A stretch of 42,282 nt of DNA from assembly GCA_934573855.1 (NCBI GenBank), contig CAKTMF010000012.1, positions 1-42,282 on the forward strand, written 5' to 3'. Positions 7,366 through 16,346 of this stretch are shown in pieces. How positions within the stretch are numbered: the stretch's first letter is position 1; every line of letters starts with the position of its first letter. The notes below the pieces were generated by a model that was given only the letters and a program-made list of their open reading frames with translations, was not told the origin of the DNA and made no database searches. A program made the translations under genes and the position numbers. The DNA is from an uncultured Oscillospiraceae bacterium (GTDB lineage: Bacteria; Bacillota; Clostridia; Oscillospirales; Oscillospiraceae).

Positions 7366-8901
7366 TTATTTCTCATATACCGACGCTGCCAGCCTTTCGA
7401 CGCCGAGCAGGGCGCGAAACGCCGTCATGTACCTGTCAAAGCTCTCGGTGATGGCCTTATCGGGTGCGATCTTTACGGAGCGCACGGAGGCAAACACCCG
7501 CTCGGCGAGAAAGCTTTCGAGAGTCTCGCCGCTTTTTTTCACTGCGCTGTAGCATGCGAGCAGCGCCATTCCGTAGGCTCCGCCCTCTCCGGCGCTCTCC
7601 ATCAGAGTAATTGGCGCGCCGCACGCCGACGCCATATACCTGCCGCCGACGCCGGGCGTCTTAAAGTATCCGCCGTGACCGGTGAGGCTGTCTACGGCGA
7701 CGCCTTCGTCCCTCAGGATGTCCATGCCGATCCTGAGCGTGGCCACCGCGGAGAAAAGCTGGGCGCGCATGAAGTTTGCAAGAGTGAGCCTTCCGCCGCC
7801 CGGCCGCATGACAATGGGGCAGCCGGAATCCATATGCACCACACTCTCGCCGCAGACGTAGTTGAATACGTTCACGCCGCCGCAGTCGTGGTCGGCCTCA
7901 AGGCTTTTTTCATACAGCTTCGTGAAAAGCTCGTTCGCCGGGACGGTTGCGCCGAACAGCTCCGCCGCCTCCCGGAGGATACCCGCCCAAGCGTTTATAT
8001 CCGCCGTGCAGTTGGAGCAGTGTACCATTGCCACGTCGCGCCCGGTGGGAGTGCAGACTATACCCACCTCCGGGTAACGCCTTGAGAGCGGCTTTTCCAA
8101 CACTACCATTGAAAAAACTGACGTCCCTGCGGACACGTTGCCCGTTCTCGGCGCGACGGCGTTCGTGGCCGTCATGCCCGTTTCCGCGTCGCCCTCAGGC
8201 GGACACATCGGCGTTCCCGGCGCGATATTCCCGTCAAGCAGCGCGCTGCCCTCTTCCGTGACTCTCCCAGCGCTCTCTCCGGCAAGGAGGATATCCGGCA
8301 GAAGCTCGCGCACCGGCCTTGTAAAGCCGTGTGCCGCGCTGAGCCGGTCAAAGTCCGCCAGCATCCCGGCGTCGTAATCCTTCGCAGCGCTGTCCACGGG
8401 AAAAATGCCGCTCCCCTCGCCTATCCCCACGGCATTGACGCCGGTCAGCCGGAAATGTACATAGCCGGCAAGGGTGGTGATGTGGGCTATTTGGGGGACA
8501 TGCTCCTCGCGGTTGAGTATAGCCTGATAGAGATGGGCAATGCTCCATCTCTGCGGGATGTTGAAATCAAAAAGCTCCGACAGCTCCGCCGCCGCCCGCG
8601 CGGTCATGGTATTCTGCCATGTGCGAAACGGCGTCAGCAGCCTCCAGTCCTCGTCAAAAGCAAGGTACCCGTGCATCATGGCGGACACGCCCAGCGCGCC
8701 GAGCCTGCTGCCGGAAAAGGGGGCGGTGGCCTGTCGGAGACCCTCCCATACTTTTTCCATCGGGTATGTCCACACTCCGTCGACGAGGTCGCTTTTCCAT
8801 GTATAGTCACCCGAAAGGACGGTCCTGAAGCTTCCGTCTATGCCGGCGGCCTTTATTCGTGTGGAGCCAAGCTCAATGCCGAGGAATATTTTTTCGTTCA
8901 T
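7366..8901 (-). CDS. FGGY-family carbohydrate kinase, probable L-ribulokinase
   Basis: 511 residues with the FGGY kinase fold: N-terminal phosphate loop GIELGSTRIKAAGID, the mid-protein PPEGDAETGMTATN region and the C-terminal LTGHGGYFKTPGVGG that contacts sugar and ATP. Pairing with araA makes L-ribulose the likely substrate, phosphorylated to L-ribulose 5-phosphate. The sequence is shorter than the classical AraB of E. coli or B. subtilis (about 560 residues) and I would not assign the symbol with confidence. GAGGG lies 6 bases before the ATG. No strong promoter is visible between it and the terminator at 8937-8967, so read-through from the hydrolase genes is possible. Confidence 0.8.
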   Translation of the reverse strand: MNEKIFLGIELGSTRIKAAGIDGSFRTVLSGDYTWKSDLVDGVWTYPMEKVWEGLRQATAPFSGSRLGALGVSAMMHGYLAFDEDWRLLTPFRTWQNTMTARAAAELSELFDFNIPQRWSIAHLYQAILNREEHVPQIAHITTLAGYVHFRLTGVNAVGIGEGSGIFPVDSAAKDYDAGMLADFDRLSAAHGFTRPVRELLPDILLAGESAGRVTEEGSALLDGNIAPGTPMCPPEGDAETGMTATNAVAPRTGNVSAGTSVFSMVVLEKPLSRRYPEVGIVCTPTGRDVAMVHCSNCTADINAWAGILREAAELFGATVPANELFTKLYEKSLEADHDCGGVNVFNYVCGESVVHMDSGCPIVMRPGGGRLTLANFMRAQLFSAVATLRIGMDILRDEGVAVDSLTGHGGYFKTPGVGGRYMASACGAPITLMESAGEGGAYGMALLACYSAVKKSGETLESFLAERVFASVRSVKIAPDKAITESFDRYMTAFRALLGVERLAASVYEK

Positions 8902-8932
8902 ACATTTCCCTCATCATATAAGTGCTTGTTCT

Positions 8933-8967
8933 GAAAAGGGGGCTGTCATCTGATTCAGACGCCCCCT
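8933..8967 (-). terminator. intrinsic terminator after the second hydrolase gene
   Basis: On the minus strand AGGGGGC and GCCCCCT pair, with an inner partly paired TCTGAATCAGA segment, followed directly by TTTT. It begins 25 bases beyond the stop of the hydrolase gene. It may act as a partial attenuator, because the kinase gene starts only 32 bases downstream. Confidence 0.65.
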
Positions 8968-8992
8968 GAGTCTGCGAATGGCTTTGCGCCGC

Positions 8993-10747
8993 TTATGCTA
9001 TGGGGACATTCATAACGCCGATGGATGTCGCCATCCAAGCAAAGAGTACGGCGTTTATGATCGCTCCAAGCCATATCTTTCCTGTTCTCCTGTAGGTAAA
9101 CACCTGCAGGAACGCTCCGATTGCCATGCCCGGCAGGAAGTTGAGCAAAACGCCGAGGACAAACCGCCACTGGAAGAAATGGTTTATTCCGGATGTGTAG
9201 CAGAAGAAGTACCAGAGCGCGACCATCGTTCCGGGGCCTATCACGGATACAAGTATCGTTCTGACGTACATGGACCATGTTTTCTGTCCCTTGCAGAGCA
9301 GACCGCTGGTCTGAACATATCCGATTATGGCATAGTAGATAAAGTACAGCGGGAGATATACCCAAAAAGTCAGCAAGCGAGTAGGTGTGAAGGTGTGTAT
9401 CTCACTCTGGAACATCTTCACGGTAAGGTCGCTGAAGAAGCCTACAAGGTCAACAAGAACGTACGCCGTAATGAGCGTGCAGATCGAGATCACAATATAG
9501 CTGCCTATTTCTTTTCTGTTTACAGAAAGGATACTTTTGTCGAACGCCCAATCGTATCCCTTGTCGACCTTCTTTATGATAAGGTTGACTACCAAGACAA
9601 ATACGGCCGTGCATATCATCCAAAAAATGATGCCGTTGATATGCTCCATGGCAAAAACGTTCTGCGATATACCAGTGAAGAATTTTTTCCCGGTCATGTA
9701 AAATTTCTGAATGCCAATTACCGGAATTCCAACGGTAGCAACAAGACCTATCCAGTACGGGAGCTTCGGTGCAATGTGTCCGCTTGCCGGGTTTTCAAGA
9801 AGCAGCTCCTTCTTTCTGCCCAGCAGCCAGAAAAGCACTGCAAACGCCGCAAGGAATATGCCGATATAAACTGCGCCTGTAGAAAATTCGCGGGCGATCC
9901 AGTTTTGGTCATGGACGTCGATATCGTAGTTCAGATCCATAACATACGCTGCGAATTCAAGTGCGTCGGCGATACCTTCATCGCTGTAGAGAATACCTAC
10001 ATGGCTCGTATCGGGCTGGTAAAAAATACGAAGATTGTGGTTCTCAACGGAGCCGTATTCCTTGAGCGGAACAACTTCCTCTCCGGTTTCGCCGAACGCA
10101 TTCTTCAGGGCGCTTGATTTAGCATAGTCCACAGGGCCTCTTACAAACGTGTCCTTTCCGCGAGGTCCGGTGTTTTCGTCATGCTGTCCGATGATACAGG
10201 CGTAGTTTATTTTCGTCTCGGCATCAAAGGTGGGGCCGACTCCGATATTAATGCATGCGGCAACATTGAACTGAGGGTTATCTATGACCATGTTCGTTAC
10301 ACAGCCGCCGGCGGAGTGGCCGATGGTCGCAATTTTGCTCTGATCAACGAACTCGAGAGTAGTCATATACTTCATCATTATCTCGGTGCCGTTGAAATCA
10401 TTTTCGCCTCGGTCTGTTTTGCCGTTAAGGGACTGGTCTACGGAAATGACCACGAACCCGCGCTTGGAAAACTCCTGGCTGTAGTTCGCCATAGCCGAGC
10501 GGGAGGAGTTCCCCCCGTGGACAGCCAGCAGCGCAGGGGCCGGATTCTCTTTGGTCGCAGTTTTAGGAATAAACATCTGTGCCCTTACTGCATGTCCCTC
10601 GTCAGAAACCACGCTGAGCTGCTTTACGACCGTTTTTCCTCCGCTGGACTGCAGGATCGCGCCAAACATGGTTCCCAAAATCACCAATGCCAACCCGACT
10701 ATAAGCAGCCGCTTTGCCAGTTTAATCAGATCATTCTGTGCTTTCAT
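8993..10747 (-). CDS. alpha/beta-hydrolase with a polytopic membrane C-terminus (copy 2)
   Basis: 584 residues from the ATG at 10747, chosen because GGAAAGG lies 9 bases upstream and because the N-terminus then matches its paralogue (KR-rich start, one helix, then an SGGKTVVKQLSVVSDEGH strand). The extracytoplasmic hydrolase part has LLAVHGGNSSR for the oxyanion region, the nucleophile elbow GHSAGG, a candidate acid in IIGQHDENTG and a candidate histidine in DTSHVGIL. From about residue 300 there are roughly eight membrane segments, ending RRTGKIWLGAIINAVLFAWM, which faintly recalls the end of CPBP-type membrane proteases. Substrate unknown; a membrane-tethered esterase or peptidase is possible. 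The upstream paralogue ends 50 bases before this start. Confidence 0.75.
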   Translation of the reverse strand: MKAQNDLIKLAKRLLIVGLALVILGTMFGAILQSSGGKTVVKQLSVVSDEGHAVRAQMFIPKTATKENPAPALLAVHGGNSSRSAMANYSQEFSKRGFVVISVDQSLNGKTDRGENDFNGTEIMMKYMTTLEFVDQSKIATIGHSAGGCVTNMVIDNPQFNVAACINIGVGPTFDAETKINYACIIGQHDENTGPRGKDTFVRGPVDYAKSSALKNAFGETGEEVVPLKEYGSVENHNLRIFYQPDTSHVGILYSDEGIADALEFAAYVMDLNYDIDVHDQNWIAREFSTGAVYIGIFLAAFAVLFWLLGRKKELLLENPASGHIAPKLPYWIGLVATVGIPVIGIQKFYMTGKKFFTGISQNVFAMEHINGIIFWMICTAVFVLVVNLIIKKVDKGYDWAFDKSILSVNRKEIGSYIVISICTLITAYVLVDLVGFFSDLTVKMFQSEIHTFTPTRLLTFWVYLPLYFIYYAIIGYVQTSGLLCKGQKTWSMYVRTILVSVIGPGTMVALWYFFCYTSGINHFFQWRFVLGVLLNFLPGMAIGAFLQVFTYRRTGKIWLGAIINAVLFAWMATSIGVMNVPIA

Positions 10748-10797
10748 TGGATACGACCTTTCCATTTCTTTTTTTGTCATTATCAGCTGGTCCGCTT

Positions 10798-12612
10798 TCA
10801 CTTGCCAATGAAGATCAGGTCTGTTGCCACCGACATCCATGTAAAGAACATGGAATTAAAGATGGCAGGCAGATAGAAATTTTTGGTCTTACGGTATAGA
10901 GAGCTGGCGAGTATGCCCACGGGTATCATCATGATAGCCGCGTCGACCAAGGAGCCGTTTGCTCTGGACATGCCCAAGGATGTAATGGGCGTGGTGTGCA
11001 TGAGCGCGATCTGTCCATATGCACGCACAAGGAAGAGCATGGGAGGCAGACCGTTCGCGAGCCAGAACATGACCGTGGAGCGCACGGGCTTACTCTCAAG
11101 GTAGTAGCTGGTGGAATGCAGATAGTTGGCCACAAGAAACGGGATGAAGTACAGCGGGAAGTAGGTGAGAAACTTTTCCATTCTCAGTCTGGTAAGACTG
11201 TTGAGCTGGACCTTCCAGAAGCGGGGACTCATAGCGAATATCTGCTCGCCGAATGTGACAAGGAAGTAAACGCCCATAAGCGCGGTAAAGCTTATCAGCA
11301 GCGACTTAAGGAGCATAACGCCCATTCTCGTGCCGGGAAGGGTAATCTGTCCTTTGAGAATATTCTTGTCAGTCTTCAGCACAAGGAAATTCATTACCGT
11401 CCACAGAGCAAGGCCGAAGATCTGCAGTCCGCACAGCCAAAATACAAGGCCGTTGGCGTTCTGGATGTTCGTACCGTGTATCTGGTCGGCGCTTACCCAT
11501 GCATTCATTATTTTTTGTCCGGTGGGTACCGCCCATGCGGCAGTCAATACGCCGAACAGTGCTGGGAGCAGCAGTCCCAGGATGTTTACCCACTTGCTGT
11601 TGCTCGCCTCTGCGATCGGTCTGTCCGCAGTAACGAGGTCCTTCTTGAAGAACTCCGTATCCAGCAAAAGCATCACAAGGCATATCATCGCAACGACAGC
11701 CGCGACGAATGCGAGCGCCGTGCCGAGTTCTTTCCATACATAAAGCACAGGTGCGTCATTGCTCATGCCGAAGGTCGTTGTAAAGAAATCGCAGGCTGCT
11801 TTAACAAAGGAAGGGCTTGCCAAACCGAGAGTATGGCCTGTCCAGCCCTCATAATAAATTCTGCCGGTACCGGCAGCGGGATCTCCGTACCACTTCCAGA
11901 ATTCAAAGGAATCCGTGACACCGTAGTCTGCGAGCGGCGCAGTATATGTGGGATTGGAGGACATCTCGCGGCGGTCTCCGCGATAGAGGTTATCCCATTC
12001 TCCTTCAAAGAGCGCGCTGTTTATCTGATATTCGGAGGACAGCAGTCCGCCCGCGCCGACATACATTACGCCCTTGACGCCGTCTCTGATCACGTTCTTT
12101 ACCGTTTCGTTCCCGTTCGCGTCAACAGTGGTCTCGCCGTTCGGATCAGGTACATACAGCGCGGCATTTACTCGTGACGCGCCCATGGACCAGCCGACGT
12201 AGCCGATCTGAGTGTTGTCGATGAAGTCAAGACCATAGACATAGTTCGTCACATCAATAGAACCCAGACCGTTGTTGTCAAGCTCTACGTCGGATCTGCC
12301 TATCGTATACGGCTCTATTCCGATGGCGACTATACCGCGCCGCGCAAGCTCCATAGCGGCATCCGACATATTTTCCACGGCAGCGTTGCCGCCGGGGATC
12401 AGCATAACAGCCGGTGCAGGGTTTTCTCGCGTAGCGGTCACGGGTCTGTAAAACTCAAGACTGATGGAAACTCCTCTGTCAGTCATGACCGACAGCCGGC
12501 GCATTTCCACGCTTCCTCCGTTGGTAGAGATCAAAGACGCCAACAGCATACCGACCAGAAATACAGCGATAGCGCAGAGCAATATCTTCTTTGCATTAAA
12601 TTTGCTCTTCAT
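10798..12612 (-). CDS. alpha/beta-hydrolase with a polytopic membrane C-terminus (copy 1)
   Basis: 604 residues. It has the same plan as the product of 8993-10747: a short basic start, one membrane helix, then a hydrolase domain with AVMLIPGGNAA, nucleophile elbow GWSMGAS, acid region FEGEWDNLYRGD and histidine in WTGHTLGLA, followed by about eight membrane segments. Both end in a similar helix (LPAIFNSMFFTWMSVATD). GGAGGAG lies 6-8 bases before the ATG. It is the first gene of the minus-strand unit and is divergent from an AraC-family regulator, which may control it. I do not recognise a characterised homologue; the fusion of an outward hydrolase to a multi-pass tail is the main clue to function. 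Confidence 0.75.
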   Translation of the reverse strand: MKSKFNAKKILLCAIAVFLVGMLLASLISTNGGSVEMRRLSVMTDRGVSISLEFYRPVTATRENPAPAVMLIPGGNAAVENMSDAAMELARRGIVAIGIEPYTIGRSDVELDNNGLGSIDVTNYVYGLDFIDNTQIGYVGWSMGASRVNAALYVPDPNGETTVDANGNETVKNVIRDGVKGVMYVGAGGLLSSEYQINSALFEGEWDNLYRGDRREMSSNPTYTAPLADYGVTDSFEFWKWYGDPAAGTGRIYYEGWTGHTLGLASPSFVKAACDFFTTTFGMSNDAPVLYVWKELGTALAFVAAVVAMICLVMLLLDTEFFKKDLVTADRPIAEASNSKWVNILGLLLPALFGVLTAAWAVPTGQKIMNAWVSADQIHGTNIQNANGLVFWLCGLQIFGLALWTVMNFLVLKTDKNILKGQITLPGTRMGVMLLKSLLISFTALMGVYFLVTFGEQIFAMSPRFWKVQLNSLTRLRMEKFLTYFPLYFIPFLVANYLHSTSYYLESKPVRSTVMFWLANGLPPMLFLVRAYGQIALMHTTPITSLGMSRANGSLVDAAIMMIPVGILASSLYRKTKNFYLPAIFNSMFFTWMSVATDLIFIGK

Positions 12613-12687
12613 TTTTTCTCCTCCTATAGTTTTTTATCGTTTACCCGACGTCGCGATCATCAGGCAAAGCACATGTTAAAAAGGACA

Positions 12688-12716
12688 ATTATTCTGCCGC
12701 GAATTTTTTTGTGCAA
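12688..12716 (-). promoter_or_regulatory. candidate promoter of the hydrolase genes
   Basis: On the minus strand TTGCAC (12716-12711) and AATAAT (12693-12688) are 17 bases apart. The resulting leader would be about 70 bases. A TTGACG hexamer slightly upstream is an alternative -35 with a poorer -10. Confidence 0.35.
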
Positions 12717-12767
12717 ATTATTTCCGTCAAAGCGCACATATCATCGCGTTGTCGTCCGCCTTTTTTG

Positions 12768-12820
12768 TTGCATTTTAGTTTATTATGTTGTAATATTACA
12801 TCATGTTAACAGTCTGTTAA
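12768..12820 (+). promoter_or_regulatory. candidate promoter and operators of the AraC-family gene
   Basis: TTGCAT (12768-12773) and TAATAT (12791-12796) are 17 bases apart. The -10 box is embedded in the perfect 12-base palindrome TGTAATATTACA (12789-12800). Just at the expected start of transcription lies a second perfect inverted repeat, TTAACAG-T-CTGTTAA (12806-12820). Both are plausible operators for the regulator itself or for another repressor. Confidence 0.5.
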
Positions 12821-12878
12821 AGTTGATGATTGCCGGAGCAGGGACAATTATTGTTCTCGACACTCAGGAGGCGGAAAT

Positions 12879-13739
12879 ATGCTGGCAAAATTTGAAAAGC
12901 GCGATTACGAGGGCAGTGAAAAGGTTTGGGTAGGCAAATACCGGAATCTGCACAACATCTCCCACTGGCACATGGAGAACGAGCTTATATGCTGTCAGGC
13001 AGGCTCCGCGGACGTAATGCTCGATGACAGGATGTTCCGTATCAGCACCGGGGAATGTATCTTCTGCGCCAGCGGGAAGGTGCATTATATCGACGCCGCG
13101 GAAGACAGCACCCTGCTCGTCTGTCTGTTTAATGAAAAGCTCACCTCATTTGCCGCGCAGCTCGCCCCGGCGCACCCCGTGTTCCGCGACGATTTCCGCA
13201 TAACTGAGCGGCTGAGCGCCATGCGCCGTGAGCTTCGCGACAGACCGGTCTTTTTCGAGAAAAAGACCGAGGCGATGATATGCGAGATGATGGTGGATAT
13301 TTTCCGCGCCGTTCCTCTTACTCCGGCTCCGAATACGGACGCGGCGATGGACAGGTATAAGCTCCTGCTCAACCGTATCGACACCGACTATGAGTTCATC
13401 TGCTTCCAGGACGCGGCACAGTTCATGCACTTCTCCGACGCTTATTTTTCAAAATACTTCAAGCGGCAGGCCGGCATGACATTCTCGCAGTATCTGAACG
13501 TTGTCCGTATCGAAAAGGCGGTGGAGCTGCTCACCGCGGACCCGAAAATGCGGATATCCGATATCGCCATGCGCTGCGGCTTCGCCACCATCCGCTCATT
13601 CAACCGGGAGTTTTCAAGGATCGTCGGGTACACGCCGCGCACGCTCCCGCCCGGCTATTCGCTCAACACCCGTTCCGTTCCCACGATACAGGAGACCTTT
13701 GACCCTACGATGGAAAGCACGATACTCCTGAAAGAATAG
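12879..13739 (+). CDS. AraC-family transcriptional regulator with cupin sensor domain
   Basis: 286 residues. The N-terminal part (about 15-100) looks like a small-molecule-binding cupin with SHWHMENELICC, a VMLDDRMFRISTGECIFCASGKVHYI stretch and further beta strands. The C-terminal part (about 180-275) contains two helix-turn-helix units: YFSKYFKRQAGMTFSQYLN, then ISDIAMRCGFATIRSFNREF followed by VGYTPRTL. AGGAGG precedes the ATG by 7 bases. It is divergent from the two hydrolase genes and near araA and the sugar kinase, so a sugar-responsive control of that cluster is plausible but unproven. Confidence 0.9.
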   Translation: MLAKFEKRDYEGSEKVWVGKYRNLHNISHWHMENELICCQAGSADVMLDDRMFRISTGECIFCASGKVHYIDAAEDSTLLVCLFNEKLTSFAAQLAPAHPVFRDDFRITERLSAMRRELRDRPVFFEKKTEAMICEMMVDIFRAVPLTPAPNTDAAMDRYKLLLNRIDTDYEFICFQDAAQFMHFSDAYFSKYFKRQAGMTFSQYLNVVRIEKAVELLTADPKMRISDIAMRCGFATIRSFNREFSRIVGYTPRTLPPGYSLNTRSVPTIQETFDPTMESTILLKE

Positions 13740-13765
13740 CATATGCGTTTGCGGTCAAAACATAT

Positions 13766-13804
13766 GACCGGCAGGTACGTTTGTACCTGCCGGTCGGTTT
13801 TTTG
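13766..13804 (+). terminator. intrinsic terminator after the AraC-family gene
   Basis: A perfect 13-bp stem (GACCGGCAGGTAC and complement, loop GTTT) is followed by GGTTTTTTG. It lies between the AraC-family gene and the convergent end of the metal importer operon. Confidence 0.85.
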
Positions 13805-13817
13805 TGGGAGAACGGAG

Positions 13818-14624
13818 TTATTTTTTCCCTATCAGGGAGCAGAGCGCGAAGGCGGCGAGGTCCGCGACGACAACGCTCGCGCCGGTCGGGGTCTCGAAGA
13901 GATACGACGCGCTCAGTCCCAGCACAAAGCACACTATGGAGATGAGCGCCGCGCAGACGATGACCTTCTTGAAGCTTCTGCACACTCTCATCGCGGAGAG
14001 CGCGGGGAAAATGATCAGACTCGAAATGAGCAGCGCGCCCATCATGCGCATGCCGAGGACGACCGTCACGGCAGTCAGCACCGCGAGGAGCGTATTGTAT
14101 ACGTCGGTCCTCGTGCCGGTGGCGCGGGCAAAGGTCTCGTCAAAGGTCACGGCGAAGAGGCGCGGATAAAACAGCACGAACAGCGTCAGCACCGCCGCGG
14201 ACAGTATCGCAGAAAGGACGGCGTCGCCCCGGCTGAGCGAGAGGACGCTGCCGAACATATAGCTCGACACCTCGGTATTCATTCCGGTCGTGAGCGAGAC
14301 GGTTATCACGCCGATGGCGAGCGAGGCGCTGGATATCATGGCGATGGCGGCGTCGCCCTTGATCTTCCCGTCCCGGCTAAGGCGCAGGAGCAGCACGGCC
14401 GCGATGACGACCACCGGCACAGCCACCGCCAGCGGCGCGAGATTGAAGGCCGACGCAATGGCGAGCGCCCCGAAGCCCACATGGGAAAGTCCGTCGCCGA
14501 TCATCGAGTAGCGCTTGAGCACCAGCGACACGCCCAGCACCGCCGCGCACAGGCTCACCAGCACGCCGACGATGAGCGCGCGCTGCATGAAGTGATACGA
14601 AAACATGTTCAAAAGCTCCGTCAT
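13818..14624 (-). CDS. znuB: zinc/manganese ABC importer, membrane permease
   Basis: 268 residues with about eight hydrophobic segments and the family-specific features MQRALIVGVLVSLCAAVLGVSLVLKRYSMIGDGLSHVGFG and LIISSLIIFPALSAM (quoted in parts). It belongs to the ABC-3 permease family that imports Zn or Mn delivered by a cluster-9 binding protein. The start at 14624 overlaps the end of the ATPase gene by 4 bases (ATGA type), which couples their translation. The exact metal cannot be decided from the permease alone. Confidence 0.85.
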   Translation of the reverse strand: MTELLNMFSYHFMQRALIVGVLVSLCAAVLGVSLVLKRYSMIGDGLSHVGFGALAIASAFNLAPLAVAVPVVVIAAVLLLRLSRDGKIKGDAAIAMISSASLAIGVITVSLTTGMNTEVSSYMFGSVLSLSRGDAVLSAILSAAVLTLFVLFYPRLFAVTFDETFARATGTRTDVYNTLLAVLTAVTVVLGMRMMGALLISSLIIFPALSAMRVCRSFKKVIVCAALISIVCFVLGLSASYLFETPTGASVVVADLAAFALCSLIGKK

Positions 14625-15328
14625 ATGCGTCCGCCTCCCAGAAAACGGCGGGCAAGGCTGCTCTCCCTGTACTCGGCGGAGGTGCCGAAGAAAAGCTGCT
14701 TATGCCCGAGGTGCAGGATGTGCGTCGCGTAGCGCACGGCCTCGTGTATGTCGTGGGAGACCATGATGACGGAAATACCGTCGCAGAGGTTCACGAGCTT
14801 GATGAGGTTGTACATCTCGCCGGTGGCGATGGGGTCGAGGCCCGTCACCGGTTCGTCAAGTAGCAGAAGTCTTTTTGTTGCGCATAGCGCGCGGGCAAGC
14901 AGCACACGCTGCTGCTGTCCGCCTGAAAGCTCCTGATAGCTCGCGTTTTTCAGCTCATCTATCCCCATGCGCTCCATGTTTTCCGCCGCGCGCTCCTTCT
15001 CCTCGCGTCCGTAGTGAAAACGGCCGCCGAGGCGGTTGAGGCAGCCAGAGAGTACGACCTCTCTCACGCTCGCGGGAAAGTCGCGCTGTGTGCGTGTCTG
15101 CTGGGGGAGGTAGCCGATCTCGGTGGAGCGCAGGCCGTCGAGGTAGCTTATCGTCCCGCTCTCCGGCGCCTTGAGTCCGAGAAGGCCCTTGATGAGCGTG
15201 GATTTACCGCTGCCGTTTTCGCCCACGACACAGAGATAATCCCCCGCGTCCAGGGAAAAGCTGACGTTTTCAAGCACGGTCCTGCCGTCGTAGGCAAAAC
15301 TTGCGTTTTCACATTTGAGTATCGCCAT
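14621..15328 (-). CDS. znuC: zinc/manganese ABC importer, ATPase
   Basis: 235 residues with the Walker A VVGENGSGKSTLIKG (near residue 35), a Q-loop in IGYLPQQTRT, signature ELSGGQQQRVLLARAL, Walker B LLLLDEPVTGLD and H-loop VSHDIHEA. It powers uptake through the adjacent permease. The gene ends by overlapping the permease start and begins directly after the stop of the binding-protein gene, with no spacer, so all three subunits form one operon in the order binding protein, ATPase, permease. Confidence 0.88.
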   Translation of the reverse strand: MAILKCENASFAYDGRTVLENVSFSLDAGDYLCVVGENGSGKSTLIKGLLGLKAPESGTISYLDGLRSTEIGYLPQQTRTQRDFPASVREVVLSGCLNRLGGRFHYGREEKERAAENMERMGIDELKNASYQELSGGQQQRVLLARALCATKRLLLLDEPVTGLDPIATGEMYNLIKLVNLCDGISVIMVSHDIHEAVRYATHILHLGHKQLFFGTSAEYRESSLARRFLGGGRI

Positions 15329-16285
15329 TCAGCCGAGGGCCTCCTTTACAGTCTCAACGTTACGCCGCATTAGCTCAAGGTATGTCACGCCGGCGGAAAG
15401 CTCGTCCGCGCCGACGTTGTGGCAGGAGTGGAAGAGAAGCTTTCCGCAGCCGGTCTCCTCACAGATGATGTCCGCCATTTTCTCGTCGGAAAACTCGATA
15501 TACAGCACCGCGGGGATGTCGTCCTCCCGCACCCTGTCGATGAGGAAGGCGACCGTCCTTGCCGACGGCTCGGCGTCGTCCGCGCAGCCGGGGAAGGCCG
15601 CATAATAGTCAAGGCCGTACTCCTCGACAAAGTAGCGCACCGGGAAGCGGTCCGCAAATATGAGGACGTGTCTGCGCGCGTTTTCGCAAATGCCGCGGAA
15701 CGCCTCGTCCAGCTCGGAGAGTTCGGCGCAGTAATTGCCGGTATTGCCGATATAGGTCCCGGCATTGTCCGGGTCAATGGCGCAAAGCTCCGCGCATATC
15801 GCGCGGCATATCCTCACCGCCTTCACCGGAGACGTCCAGACATGCTCGTCATACTCCGTCTCCTCCCCGTGTCCGTCATGCGCGTCGTGTGCGTGTTCCC
15901 TGTGCTGCATGCCGTCCTTTATCTCCTCCTCGAGAGCGTCCACGCACCCGAGCATGGAGAGTATGCGCACGTCGGCGTCAAGCCCGTCGGCGATTTCCTC
16001 CAGCCATGCCTCGGACTCGCCGCCGTTGCAGATGAGCAGGTCGCAGGAATTTATGCGGAGGATATCCTGCGGGCTTGGCTCAAAGCTGTGCGACTCCGCC
16101 CCGGGAGGGACGAGCAGCGTAACGTTTGCCTCCTCGCCCGCGACGCTCCGCGCAAAATCGTAGGCCGGGAAAACGGTGGTGACGATATTCAGCCCGTCCG
16201 CCGCCGCCGGTGCCTCTGCCTCCGTGCCGCAGCCGCTGAGTGCGAGCATGCAGGCGGATATTATAAAAATGATAATTTTCTTCAT
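15329..16285 (-). CDS. znuA: zinc/manganese ABC importer, substrate-binding lipoprotein
   Basis: 318 residues. The N-terminus (MKKIIIFIISACMLALSGC) is a lipoprotein signal with lipobox LSGC. The mature protein shows the cluster-9 fold with PGAESHSFEPSPQD (first metal histidine), a His/Asp/Glu-rich loop around residues 128-145 (HREHAHDAHDGHGEE) and DEHVWTSP, ADRFPVRYFVEEYGL and HSCHNV near the end. The His-rich loop is typical of zinc-binding ZnuA/AdcA proteins and favours zinc over manganese. An AGAGGCG site precedes the ATG. It captures metal outside the membrane for the permease. Confidence 0.87.
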   Translation of the reverse strand: MKKIIIFIISACMLALSGCGTEAEAPAAADGLNIVTTVFPAYDFARSVAGEEANVTLLVPPGAESHSFEPSPQDILRINSCDLLICNGGESEAWLEEIADGLDADVRILSMLGCVDALEEEIKDGMQHREHAHDAHDGHGEETEYDEHVWTSPVKAVRICRAICAELCAIDPDNAGTYIGNTGNYCAELSELDEAFRGICENARRHVLIFADRFPVRYFVEEYGLDYYAAFPGCADDAEPSARTVAFLIDRVREDDIPAVLYIEFSDEKMADIICEETGCGKLLFHSCHNVGADELSAGVTYLELMRRNVETVKEALG

Positions 16286-16317
16286 CGAACGCCTCTTTCA
16301 CGATGTATGACCGATTT

Positions 16318-16346
16318 AGTTTACCTTAATTTCTCCGTCTTTTCAA
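16318..16346 (-). promoter_or_regulatory. candidate promoter of the metal importer operon
   Basis: On the minus strand TTGAAA (16346-16341) and TAAACT (16323-16318) are 17 bases apart, giving a leader of about 26 bases before the znuA start. No clear Zur or MntR box was recognised. The same six bases at 16341-16346 read TTTCAA on the plus strand, at the -35 position of the divergent promoter. Confidence 0.5.
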
